Shown one piece after another: positions 31,507-38,221 of a stretch of DNA of 64,000 bases (the stretch's first letter is position 1; each line of letters opens with the position of its first letter). Position numbers and translations under genes: made by a program. Source of the DNA: AC-37 sp036389835 (GTDB lineage Bacteria > Actinomycetota > Thermoleophilia > Solirubrobacterales > Thermoleophilaceae); the NCBI GenBank assembly GCA_036389835.1, contig DASVWC010000111.1, forward strand, positions 16,002 through 80,001, given 5' to 3'. The notes beneath the pieces were generated by a model. It was given only the letters and a program-made list of their open reading frames with translations, ran no database searches and was not told the origin of the DNA.

Positions 31507-34223
31507 CCGCCTCTCCTTCCGAGTATCTCGTCCACCTGGTGGTAGGTCCCGCGGTTCTGCCACGGGAACGGCGGAGTCTCGACCGCACCGGCCGTCGTCG
31601 GCTCGTTCTGGACGCACTGCCGTGGCGTGGTGGTCGGGCACGTGGCGGGGTACTTCCACTGCGTCACGTCGCCGCCGCGCTGGTCGGTCAGGAACTGGAC
31701 GGCCTGGCGCAGCGAGTGCAGCAGGATCGCGCGGCAGCGCTTCTGCACGACGGCGCGGCTCGAGCCCTTGACCGGCTGGACCGTGGGGCTGCCGCCGCAG
31801 TAGTAGCGCGAGTAGCGGCCGGGGACCTTGCGGCCGAGCACGTTGCGCAGGTCCTTCTGAACGTGCGTGCTCCACCTCCAGCCGAACCCGCCGAGGCCGA
31901 GCACGCGGCGCTCGACCGTGTCGAAGAGCTCCTGGCCCAGCGCGGGCTGGAACGCCTGGCGGACGAAGCGCGGCCACCACTGGTCCATCAGCAGGACGGC
32001 CGCGCTGTGGTCGTAGACGTTGTCGCCGTCCACGTCGAGGCGGTTGCCGCCGACGGAGCGCCAGGTGTCGAGCAGGCGCAGGAACTTCTCGTCGCGGCCC
32101 TGGGCGCGGCCGATCACCTTGCGCATCCAGCGGTAGGGCTCCTCGGCGCGCAGGTCACCGGTCGCCGCACGGTTTACGGCGCGCGTGAGGCCGACGAGGT
32201 CCGTCCTCCCCTTCTTCACCCTGAGCTCGTCCTCGAGCCGGCGCTGGAGCAGCAGCGCGTGGTGGACCGGGCCGTCGCCCCACTCGGTCGGGCCCTTGCG
32301 CCAGCCGACGCCCTCCTTGTTGTTCCAGGAGATGATCACCTCGTCGTGCGCCCGCGGGCGGTTCGACGCCGGGATCGTCTTGAAGTCGTAGGTGGCGGGG
32401 TCGAAGCCGAGCCAGTCGCCGCTGCCGTCGCCGTTGAACGGAAGGTCCACGTCGCTGCCGGGGGCGTGGGCCGGGAAGTTGCCGGACTGCTGGAAGCCGA
32501 CCTCGTCGCGGTTCGCGTAGAGCCAGTTCTCGGTGCCCGGGAACGGGCTCATGACCTTCTGGAACTGGCGCACGCTGCGCGGCTCGTTCTCGGCGAGGCG
32601 GACGAACGACACCACCGCGTCGAGCTCGTGGAAGTTCACGCCCTTCGCCTTGGCGAGCGCCACCGGCTTGCCGCCGACGGTCGCGAACGCGAACACCGGC
32701 CCGTGCACCGAGCGCATCGTGCGGTGCGTGATCCGCTCGGGCGGGCTCGGGTCGATCGGGGAGACCGGCGTGGTCACGGTCTGGTCGCGCATCGTGAACG
32801 GGCGGCACTCGCCGCGGTAGCGGTAGTGCGTGCTCTTGTCCGTCGGGGGCGAGCCGTCGGGGTTGCAGAGGGTCTCGGCGAACGTGTCCTGGTTGTCGCC
32901 GTTCGCGCTCGTCCCGCTCCAGACGAAGTCGACGCCGTGGCCGATCAGCGGCCAGGGCGAGGCGCCGGGGAAGGTCACGCCGGAGACGTCGACGCCGCCG
33001 CCGTGCAGCTCCTGCTCGACGAAGATCTGCGGGGACCAGTAGTCGACCTGCGGGCCGGCGGCGTAGAGCGCGCGGCCGGTGTTCGACAGCTTGGCCGGGA
33101 CGAGGACCGCGTTCGACATCGTCTCCGGCAGGGCGCGCTTGATGCCGTTGACCGAGCGCACCCAGGCCGGGACGCCCGCGGAGGACTCGGCGGCGCCCGG
33201 CCCCTCGATCTGCGGGTCGCGCGGTCGGATCGAGCCGAAGTCGGGGATCAGGTTGCGGCCGGACTGGAGACGGCCGGGGTTGTCGCTCGGGTGCCTGTGC
33301 TTCGAGACCGTGAGCGCCTCGGGGTCGTTCGCGGTGCGCAGGTCCTTGAATGGCTTCTGCCAGCCGGCGCCGAACTTGCGCTCGAACGCCTGGCGGAGCT
33401 GCGAGTTGACCTCCTCGCCGCCGTTCGAGACCGTGAACTGGGTCACGAGCAGGACCGCCATCGCGACCGAGTCCGACACCGTCCAGCGCTCGGGTCGCGT
33501 GCCGAGCGCGGGGTACTCCGCGGGCATCTGGCTCGGGTCGGCGTTGACCTCGTCGATGCGCCTGTTGATGCCCTCGATGTAGGCGAGGATGTCGCTGCGG
33601 GCGCGGGCGCCGACGTCGCCCCAGCGCCCCGGCAGCGCCTCGAACTGCCTGGTCAGCTCCTCGTCGGAGAAGTCCTGGTCGGTGAGCTGGGCGGCGTCGT
33701 CCTCGGCGGCGCTCGCGCCGGTGAGGCCGGCGAGGGTGCCCTTGGCGGTGCGGCGGATCGCGTCCATGAGGAACAGCCGCTCCTGGGCGGTGGCGTAGCC
33801 GGCGCCGAACATCAGGTCCGCGCGCGTGTCGCCGTAGATGTGGGCCATGCCGAAGCGGGCGTCGCGGTAGATGCGCACGCCGGGCCGCGGCGTGGTGGTC
33901 GAGCCGACGCCGCCGGGCATCGAGCCGAAGCGCGTGTCCTTGTAGAAGCGGCCGATGTCCGCGGGAGCCAGCGTGGCCGCGCGCGGCATGATGTCCACGT
34001 AGAGCGGCTGCTGGTTGGTGAACGTGTCGGGCAGCTCGCCGGAGGCCTGGTTGGCGAGCAGCTCCGGCGCCTCGACCGACTCGCCCTCCCCCTGGGCGAG
34101 GACCGAGTTGAAGCCCTCGAACGATGGGACGCTCAGCGGCGGCGGGTCCTGCGCGGCTGCGGGGGCCACCGCGAGGGCGAGCGCGACCGCGGTGGCGAGC
34201 AGCAGCGCGGTCCCCCTCCGCAT
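31503..34223 (-). CDS. Secreted penicillin acylase-family N-terminal nucleophile amidase
   Basis: A 906-residue exported precursor with a signal peptide (1-25, APAAAQD). It has the two-subunit plan of penicillin/acyl-homoserine-lactone acylases: alpha-like segment, spacer, then the self-cleavage site before Ser370 in ETMSNAVLVPAKLS, followed by ANGDNQDTFAETL and other conserved beta-subunit blocks (HRTMRSVHGPVF, NWLYANRDEVGF). Members cleave amide-linked acyl chains from antibiotics, acyl-homoserine lactones or lipopeptides. An extra C-terminal region with four Cys is present. First gene of an ATGA-coupled pair with the catalase-like gene. Confidence 0.92.
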   Translation of the reverse strand: MRRGTALLLATAVALALAVAPAAAQDPPPLSVPSFEGFNSVLAQGEGESVEAPELLANQASGELPDTFTNQQPLYVDIMPRAATLAPADIGRFYKDTRFGSMPGGVGSTTTPRPGVRIYRDARFGMAHIYGDTRADLMFGAGYATAQERLFLMDAIRRTAKGTLAGLTGASAAEDDAAQLTDQDFSDEELTRQFEALPGRWGDVGARARSDILAYIEGINRRIDEVNADPSQMPAEYPALGTRPERWTVSDSVAMAVLLVTQFTVSNGGEEVNSQLRQAFERKFGAGWQKPFKDLRTANDPEALTVSKHRHPSDNPGRLQSGRNLIPDFGSIRPRDPQIEGPGAAESSAGVPAWVRSVNGIKRALPETMSNAVLVPAKLSNTGRALYAAGPQVDYWSPQIFVEQELHGGGVDVSGVTFPGASPWPLIGHGVDFVWSGTSANGDNQDTFAETLCNPDGSPPTDKSTHYRYRGECRPFTMRDQTVTTPVSPIDPSPPERITHRTMRSVHGPVFAFATVGGKPVALAKAKGVNFHELDAVVSFVRLAENEPRSVRQFQKVMSPFPGTENWLYANRDEVGFQQSGNFPAHAPGSDVDLPFNGDGSGDWLGFDPATYDFKTIPASNRPRAHDEVIISWNNKEGVGWRKGPTEWGDGPVHHALLLQRRLEDELRVKKGRTDLVGLTRAVNRAATGDLRAEEPYRWMRKVIGRAQGRDEKFLRLLDTWRSVGGNRLDVDGDNVYDHSAAVLLMDQWWPRFVRQAFQPALGQELFDTVERRVLGLGGFGWRWSTHVQKDLRNVLGRKVPGRYSRYYCGGSPTVQPVKGSSRAVVQKRCRAILLHSLRQAVQFLTDQRGGDVTQWKYPATCPTTTPRQCVQNEPTTAGAVETPPFPWQNRGTYHQVDEILGRRGG

Positions 34224-34264
34224 GGGGCGAACTTTGCCAGAGGCCCGCGCGGCGTGCGCCGCGC

Positions 34265-34801
34265 CTAGACGTTCTCGGCGAGCTTGGAGATCCTCCAGGC
34301 GTCGCCGTCCTTCTCGAGCTCGACCTCGAGCGGGAGGTTCAGGATCGGCGAGGTGTACTCGAGCGTCGCCCTGTCGCCCTTCTCCTGGACGTCGTCGACC
34401 TTCGTGCCCTTGAGCTTGGCCTTCGAGCCGGCGTCGTAGAGCTTGGAGATCTCCTCGACCCAGGTGTCGCACTTGCCGCCGATGCTGGCCTCCTCGACCT
34501 GCTCGATCGCGGACGGAGCCAGCGCGCCGCAGACGGCGTCGGCGTCCCCGTCGGCGAGCGCCGTCTGGAACGCGAGGAAGGTGCCCTCGGGGTCGTCGCC
34601 CCCGCCCCCGCCGCCGGCGGAGGTCTCCGGCGTGGTCTCGTCGGTGGTCGTGACCTGGATCTCGGTCTGCTCGGGCTGGGTGGTGGTGGCCGCCTTCTCG
34701 TCACCCTCGTCGTCGTCGCCGCAGGCCGCGGCGAAGCCGGCGAGGGCCAGGATTGCGAGGAGGGCGAGCAGCCTCCGGATGTGGGCCAAGCGAGCGGTCA
34801 C
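34265..34801 (-). CDS. Putative lipoprotein, unknown function
   Basis: A 178-residue lipoprotein with lipobox FAAACG (Cys27), a Thr/Glu/Gly-rich linker, then a small alpha/beta domain (TFLAFQTALADGDADAVCGA onward) with two cysteines, similar to NTF2-like DUF4878 proteins. GTG start at 34801 with TACATT 8 nt upstream. It follows the degraded tRNA-Ala island and precedes the penicillin acylase on the same strand, 41 nt away. Function unknown. Confidence 0.8.
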   Translation of the reverse strand: MTARLAHIRRLLALLAILALAGFAAACGDDDEGDEKAATTTQPEQTEIQVTTTDETTPETSAGGGGGGDDPEGTFLAFQTALADGDADAVCGALAPSAIEQVEEASIGGKCDTWVEEISKLYDAGSKAKLKGTKVDDVQEKGDRATLEYTSPILNLPLEVELEKDGDAWRISKLAENV

Positions 34802-34809
34802 GGCGGGGG

Positions 34810-34815
34810 AATGTA
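34810..34815 (-). promoter_or_regulatory. -10 element (TACATT) of a leaderless promoter
   Basis: TACATT, an 8-nt gap and the GTG at 34801 on the minus strand. It shows that the lipoprotein is transcribed independently of the island upstream. Confidence 0.6.
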
Positions 34816-34821
34816 GCGAGT

Positions 34822-34980
34822 GCCGTGCGGCGCGCTCGGGCTCGGCCGTCGTACCGGCCGGCGAGCGGCTCGAGCGCCTTGTCGAGGAGGCCGCGCGCGA
34901 CGATCTCGATGCGGACCCTGCCGGCGAAGCCGTACTCGTCCGCCGCCAGATGCAGGCGGTCGAGGAGCGAGAAGATGCCG
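34822..34980 (-). pseudogene. Decayed coding fragment downstream of the antitoxin-like segment
   Basis: Immediately after the stop at 34981, another minus-strand frame reads GIFSLLDRLHLAADEYGFAG and then RVRIEIVARGLLDKALEPLA with coding-like composition, but it has no start codon and no proper stop before the lipoprotein promoter. I do not recognise the family. It may be the frameshifted remainder of the antitoxin gene or of another gene. Confidence 0.4.
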
Positions 34981-35154
34981 TCAGGTGGCCGCCCGTGCGG
35001 CGAACGGCGGCGCGAACGCGGGCGCCACCCGGATGCGCGGGCGGCCGCGGTGCGTGACGAGCAGCTCCTCGCCGGCGGCGGCGCGTTCCATGTACCAGCC
35101 GAAGCGGTTGCGGAACTCGTGGGCGCCGACGGCGGTTGCGCTGTCGGTGCCTTC
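34981..35154 (-). pseudogene. Phd/YefM-type antitoxin fragment without its own start codon
   Basis: The segment VGAHEFRNRFGWYMERAAAG EELLVTHRGRPRIRVAP has the Phd/YefM pattern of an initial helix followed by GEELLVTHRGRPRIRV. No ATG, GTG or TTG precedes the first residue between the tRNA and the domain, so it can be translated only as part of the longer frame from 35586. No partner toxin gene follows. Confidence 0.55.
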
Positions 35155-35586
35155 CGAGGGAGTGGAGCTAGGGGGACTCGAACCCCCGACCTGTCGGCTG
35201 CCAGCCGACCGCTCTTCCAGCTGAGCTATAGCCCCAATGCGATGCTCGTCGGCGAAGTGTAGCCCCGCTTTCTGACCGTTTCTAGGCTCAGAGAGCCGTA
35301 GGTAGAGGCCACCGCTCTCGCCGAACTTGGTTATCGGCACCGCGAAGCAGCGGTCAAGTTCTGCGCAATACGCGGCCACATCATCGACCTCGTCCGTCGA
35401 GTAGGTAGTGCGCGACACACCGCCTCCTGCGATGCGGCGGCAGCGAACGGCCGCGACCTCGAAGATGAGGTCGTATGGATGGCCGTCGGTGAGCGGCCGA
35501 AGCACGCCGATGCCGCACCTCGCCGCCTCGTTCGCGATCGCGAGCTCGGCGACGGCCCCCTTTTGGTCGCTCGTCAGCTCGCTCAC
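34981..35586 (-). CDS. PD-(D/E)XK (PDDEXK_5-like) nuclease relic whose frame runs through tRNA-Ala into a Phd antitoxin
   Basis: One open frame of 201 residues. Residues 1-115 match the PDDEXK_5-type (group I intron-associated) nuclease family: LTSDQKGAVAELAIANEAAR, GHPYDLIFEV, TTYSTDEVDDVAAYCAELDR and LRLSEPRNGQKAGLHFADE. Compared with my memory of the family, about 15 residues are missing after DLIFEV, the strand that carries the catalytic QxK, so the enzyme is probably inactive. Residues 118-142 (IGAIAQLEERSAGSRQVGGS...) are translated from the tRNA-Ala gene itself. The frame then continues into a Phd/YefM-like antitoxin (VGAHEFRNRFGWYMERAAAG). GTG start at 35586 under a SOS-box promoter. 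Whether the fusion is made as protein is unknown. Confidence 0.6.
   Translation of the reverse strand: MSELTSDQKGAVAELAIANEAARCGIGVLRPLTDGHPYDLIFEVAAVRCRRIAGGGVSRTTYSTDEVDDVAAYCAELDRCFAVPITKFGESGGLYLRLSEPRNGQKAGLHFADEHRIGAIAQLEERSAGSRQVGGSSPPSSTPSEGTDSATAVGAHEFRNRFGWYMERAAAGEELLVTHRGRPRIRVAPAFAPPFAARAAT
35163..35235 (-). tRNA. tRNA-Ala(GGC)
   Basis: A 73-nt cloverleaf on the minus strand: acceptor GGGGCTA/TAGCTCC, D-arm GCTC/GAGC, anticodon stem GTCGG/CCGAC with loop CTGGCAG (anticodon GGC), T-arm GGGGG-TTCGAGT-CCCCC and discriminator A. CCA is not encoded. The whole gene lies within an open protein frame on the same strand. Confidence 0.97.
35256..35261 (-). promoter_or_regulatory. Candidate -10 element (TACACT) of tRNA-Ala
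   Basis: TACACT lies 20 nt before the mature 5' end of tRNA-Ala, inside the last nuclease-like codons (GLHF). It would give a 5' extension of about 13 nt. Confidence 0.5.
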
Positions 35587-35590
35587 AACA

Positions 35591-35604
35591 CGAACACTAG
35601 TTCG
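35591..35604. promoter_or_regulatory. LexA-type SOS box overlapping a -10 element
   Basis: CGAAC-ACTA-GTTCG fits the actinobacterial/Bacillus LexA site CGAAC-N4-GTTCG exactly, with one further symmetric A/T pair outside. On the minus strand it contains TAGTGT (35594-35599), a TAnnnT -10 hexamer 7 nt before the GTG at 35586. Bound LexA would block that promoter until DNA damage. Confidence 0.72.
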
Positions 35605-35641
35605 TATGGCGGACGGAGATGCGCCGCAGATGCGACGCCGG

Positions 35642-35647
35642 TAGCGT
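35642..35647 (+). promoter_or_regulatory. Candidate -10 element (TAGCGT) for the 35678 gene
   Basis: TAGCGT precedes the ATG by 30 nt; GAAGGGGG lies between as ribosome binding site. A conventional leadered arrangement, unlike most genes here. Confidence 0.4.
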
Positions 35648-35677
35648 CCCGCGCGTCCACGACGAAGGGGGCTGGCG

Positions 35678-35968
35678 ATGGCGTACCTGACGACGTTCCG
35701 GATCGAGGGCGATCCCGACGAGCTGCTCCGGTTCAAGCAGGAGAAGATGGACCCGATCGTGGCTCCCGCGGCGCGCGAGAACGGCGCCATCGAGCACATC
35801 GTGGTCAGGACCGAGGGCGGGATCATGATCGTGAACCTCTGGGAGACCGTCGAGGGGTCGGAGAAGACCGCGGAGGTCGCCGCCAAGGCGGCCCAGGAGA
35901 ACGGGATGCCGGGGAGCCCGCCCCAGGGCTGGGAGTCCTACGAGATCGTGCAGCGCGAGGTCGTCTAG
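35678..35968 (+). CDS. Small dimeric alpha-beta-barrel protein (antibiotic monooxygenase-like)
   Basis: A 96-residue protein beginning MAYLTTFRIEGDPDELLRFK and containing HIVVRTEGGIMIVNLWETVE. The strand-helix order and length suggest the ferredoxin-like dimeric alpha-beta barrel (ABM/EthD group). Catalytic residues cannot be named, so a stress or ligand-binding role is equally possible. A good ribosome binding site (GAAGGGGG) lies 7 nt upstream. The TAG stop shares CTAG with rsfS. Confidence 0.7.
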   Translation: MAYLTTFRIEGDPDELLRFKQEKMDPIVAPAARENGAIEHIVVRTEGGIMIVNLWETVEGSEKTAEVAAKAAQENGMPGSPPQGWESYEIVQREVV

Positions 35969-36306
35969 CCGACCGACACGGCCGGGGCCTCGCCCCAGAG
36001 CTGCTCGAGCCGGTAGTACGACCGCGCGTCGGGCGTGAAGATGTGCAGCACGCAGTCGAGGTAGTCCATGAGGATCCAGCGCGCCTCGCGCTCGCCCTCG
36101 ACCCGCTGCGGTCGCAGGCCGTCGGCCTTCAGCGACTCGTGCACGGCGTCGCGAATCGCGCGCGTCTGGCGCTCGGTGTTGCCGGTGCAGATCACGAACC
36201 AGTCCGTGTAGCCGACCAGCCCCGACACCTCCAGCATCCGGATCTCGCCCGCCTTGCGGTCGGACGCGACCGCGGCGATCCGCTCGGCCAGCTCGCGCGA
36301 GCTCAG
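35965..36306 (-). CDS. rsfS: Ribosomal silencing factor RsfS, CTG start
   Basis: A 113-residue RsfS (DUF143) binds uL14 on the 50S subunit and blocks joining with 30S during starvation. Signature: GLVGYTDWFVICTGNTERQT, then EGEREARWILMDYLDCVLHI and YYRLEQLWGEAP. The family requires the first helix (SSRELAERIAAVASDRKAGE), but the first ATG, GTG or TTG is after it at Met24. The only matching start is CTG at 36306-36304, overlapping the nadD stop as CTGA, with GGTGGGGG 7 nt upstream. Last gene of the proA-nadD-rsfS series. Confidence 0.93.
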   Translation of the reverse strand: MSSRELAERIAAVASDRKAGEIRMLEVSGLVGYTDWFVICTGNTERQTRAIRDAVHESLKADGLRPQRVEGEREARWILMDYLDCVLHIFTPDARSYYRLEQLWGEAPAVSVG

Positions 36307-36908
36307 GACGACGCCCCCACCGCGTCGCGCGCGTAGAGCCCGCGCTCGGCGATCTCCTCGGCGACCAGGTCGGGGACGAGATACCGCAGCGGCAGGCCCT
36401 CGGCCGCCCGCCGCCGGACGAGCGTGGAGGACACGTCGATTCGCGGCATCTCGAAGAACACGACCCGGTCCGCCCCCCCGAGCCCGTCCAGAGCCGCGAG
36501 CACCCGCTCGCGCTCCCACCCCTCCCGCTCGGCCACCGCGACCGTCGCCAGCCGCAGCACCTCCTCCGGCTCGCGCCAGGCCGGCAGCGAGGCGGCCGCG
36601 TCGCCGCCGAGGATCAGGAAGCGCTCGTCCGCCGGCCCGCGGTCGCGCAGCGCCCGCAGCGTGTCGGCGGTGTACGAGCGCCCGCCGCGGTCCACCTCGA
36701 GCGGGCACGCGTTCAGCCGCAGGTCGCCCTGGACCGCCAGCTCGGTCATCCGCAGCCGCACCTGCGCGCCCGGCTCCGGCTCGATCTCGCGGTGCGGCGC
36801 GTGGGCCATCGGCATCAGCAGCACCTCGTCGAGCCCCAGCCGCGCGTATGCCTCCTGCGCCAGCGCCAAGTGACCGATGTGCGGCGGGTTGAACGCCCCG
36901 CCGAGCAT
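36303..36908 (-). CDS. nadD: Nicotinate-nucleotide adenylyltransferase
   Basis: A NadD of about 201 residues makes nicotinate adenine dinucleotide from NaMN and ATP in NAD synthesis. GGAFNPPHIGHLALAQEAY carries the nucleotidyltransferase (H/T)xGH motif and EMPRIDVSSTLVRRRAAEG the ISSTxxR motif. The start is unclear: the annotated ATG (36908) begins at MLGGAF and removes the residues VRLG of the first beta strand, while no ATG, GTG, TTG or CTG exists just upstream in frame (codons GTC CGG CTC GGA). A GTC (36920) or GTA (36929) start is possible. It lies 17 nt after proA. Confidence 0.93.
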   Translation of the reverse strand: MLGGAFNPPHIGHLALAQEAYARLGLDEVLLMPMAHAPHREIEPEPGAQVRLRMTELAVQGDLRLNACPLEVDRGGRSYTADTLRALRDRGPADERFLILGGDAAASLPAWREPEEVLRLATVAVAEREGWERERVLAALDGLGGADRVVFFEMPRIDVSSTLVRRRAAEGLPLRYLVPDLVAEEIAERGLYARDAVGASS

Positions 36909-36925
36909 TCCGAGCCGGACGGCCG

Positions 36926-38197
36926 CTACGACCTCACCTGCCCGGATCCCTCGACTACGTACTTGAACGTGCAGAGCTCGCGCACCCCGATCGGCCCGCG
37001 CGCGTGCAGCTTCTGGGTGGAGTTGCCGATCTCCGCCCCCATCTCGAACTGCCCGCCGTCGGTGAAGCGCGTGGACGCGTTCACGTACACGCACGCGGCG
37101 TCGACCCCCTCGGTGAACGCCCGCGCCGATTCCGTGTCGCGCGTGACGATCGCCTCCGAGTGCCCGCTCCCGTAGCGCGCCACGTGCTCGATCGCCTCCT
37201 CCACCGAGTCGACGACCCGCACCGCGAGCACCAGCGCCAGGTACTCCGTGGCCCAGTCCTCCTCGGTCGCGTCGTTGAGCGACCCCGCCAGCTCGCCCGC
37301 CAGCGACCGCGCCCGCGCGTCCACCCGCAGCTCCACGCCGGACTCGCGCAGCTCGCCCAGCGCGCGCGGCAGGAGCTCCCCCGCCACGGCCGAGTGGACC
37401 AGCAGCGTCTCGGCCGCGTTGCACACGCCCGGCCGCTGCACCTTCGCGTTGACGGCGATGGCGACCGCGTCGTCGAGGTCCGCGGACTCGTCCACGAACA
37501 CGTGGCAGTTGCCCGACGCCGCGTAGATCACCGGGACCTTCGCGTGCTCCTTGAGCACCGCCTTCAGCCCCTCGCCGCCGCGCGGGATGATCAGGTCGAG
37601 GTACTCGTCCTGGCCCGCCAGCTCGGGCAGCTCCTCGCGCCCGCCGCCGGCGACCAGCGCGATCGCGTCGGCCGGCAGCCCCGCCGACACCGCCGCGTCG
37701 CGAGCGATCCCCGCCAGCACCGCGTTCGAGTGCGCGGCCATCGACGACCCGCGCAGCACGATCGCGTTGCCCGACTTGAGACACAGGGCCGAGCAGTCGA
37801 TCGTCACGTTCGGCCGCGACTCGTACACCACCGCCACGACGCCCAGCGGCACGCGCACCTTGCGCACGTCGAGCCCGTTGGCCAGCCGCCTGCCCTCGAT
37901 CGCCTCCCCCACCGGGTCCGGCAGCGCGGCGATCGCCCGCGTGTCGGCCGCGATCCCCGCCACCCGCTCCCCGGTCAGGGCGAGCCGGTCGAGCAGCGCC
38001 GAGCCGATGTCGGCCTCGCGGCCAGCCTCCATGTCGCGCGCGTTGGCCTCGAGGATCTCCGGGGTGCGCGCCTCGAGCGCGTCGGCGATCGCGTGCAGCG
38101 CGGCGTTGCGCACGCCCGAGCTCGACCGCGCGAGCACGCGCGACGCGTCCTTCGCGGCGGCGCAGATCTCGGCTACGGAACGGGTCGTCGTGGCCAC
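36926..38197 (-). CDS. proA: Gamma-glutamyl phosphate reductase
   Basis: A 423-residue ProA reduces gamma-glutamyl phosphate to glutamate semialdehyde, the second step of proline synthesis. RVPLGVVAVVYESRPNVTID and VQRPGVCNAAETLLV (catalytic Cys259) are conserved, as is the C-terminal GPIGVRELCTFKYVVEGSG. GTG start at 38197 with TACCCT 7 nt upstream. Only 24 nt from proB, but it has its own leaderless promoter. Confidence 0.97.
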   Translation of the reverse strand: MATTTRSVAEICAAAKDASRVLARSSSGVRNAALHAIADALEARTPEILEANARDMEAGREADIGSALLDRLALTGERVAGIAADTRAIAALPDPVGEAIEGRRLANGLDVRKVRVPLGVVAVVYESRPNVTIDCSALCLKSGNAIVLRGSSMAAHSNAVLAGIARDAAVSAGLPADAIALVAGGGREELPELAGQDEYLDLIIPRGGEGLKAVLKEHAKVPVIYAASGNCHVFVDESADLDDAVAIAVNAKVQRPGVCNAAETLLVHSAVAGELLPRALGELRESGVELRVDARARSLAGELAGSLNDATEEDWATEYLALVLAVRVVDSVEEAIEHVARYGSGHSEAIVTRDTESARAFTEGVDAACVYVNASTRFTDGGQFEMGAEIGNSTQKLHARGPIGVRELCTFKYVVEGSGQVRS

Positions 38198-38204
38198 GAA
38201 AACC

Positions 38205-38210
38205 AGGGTA
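38205..38210 (-). promoter_or_regulatory. -10 element (TACCCT) of the leaderless proA promoter
   Basis: TACCCT, GGTTTTC (7 nt), GTG. It lies in the 24-nt gap between proB and proA. Confidence 0.62.
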
Positions 38211-38221
38211 CAGCGAGCGAC

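Noticed and set aside
31538..34268. A 900-codon plus-strand frame opposite the penicillin acylase
   Set aside because: Antisense shadow with no domain; the minus-strand protein has a signal peptide and catalytic motifs.
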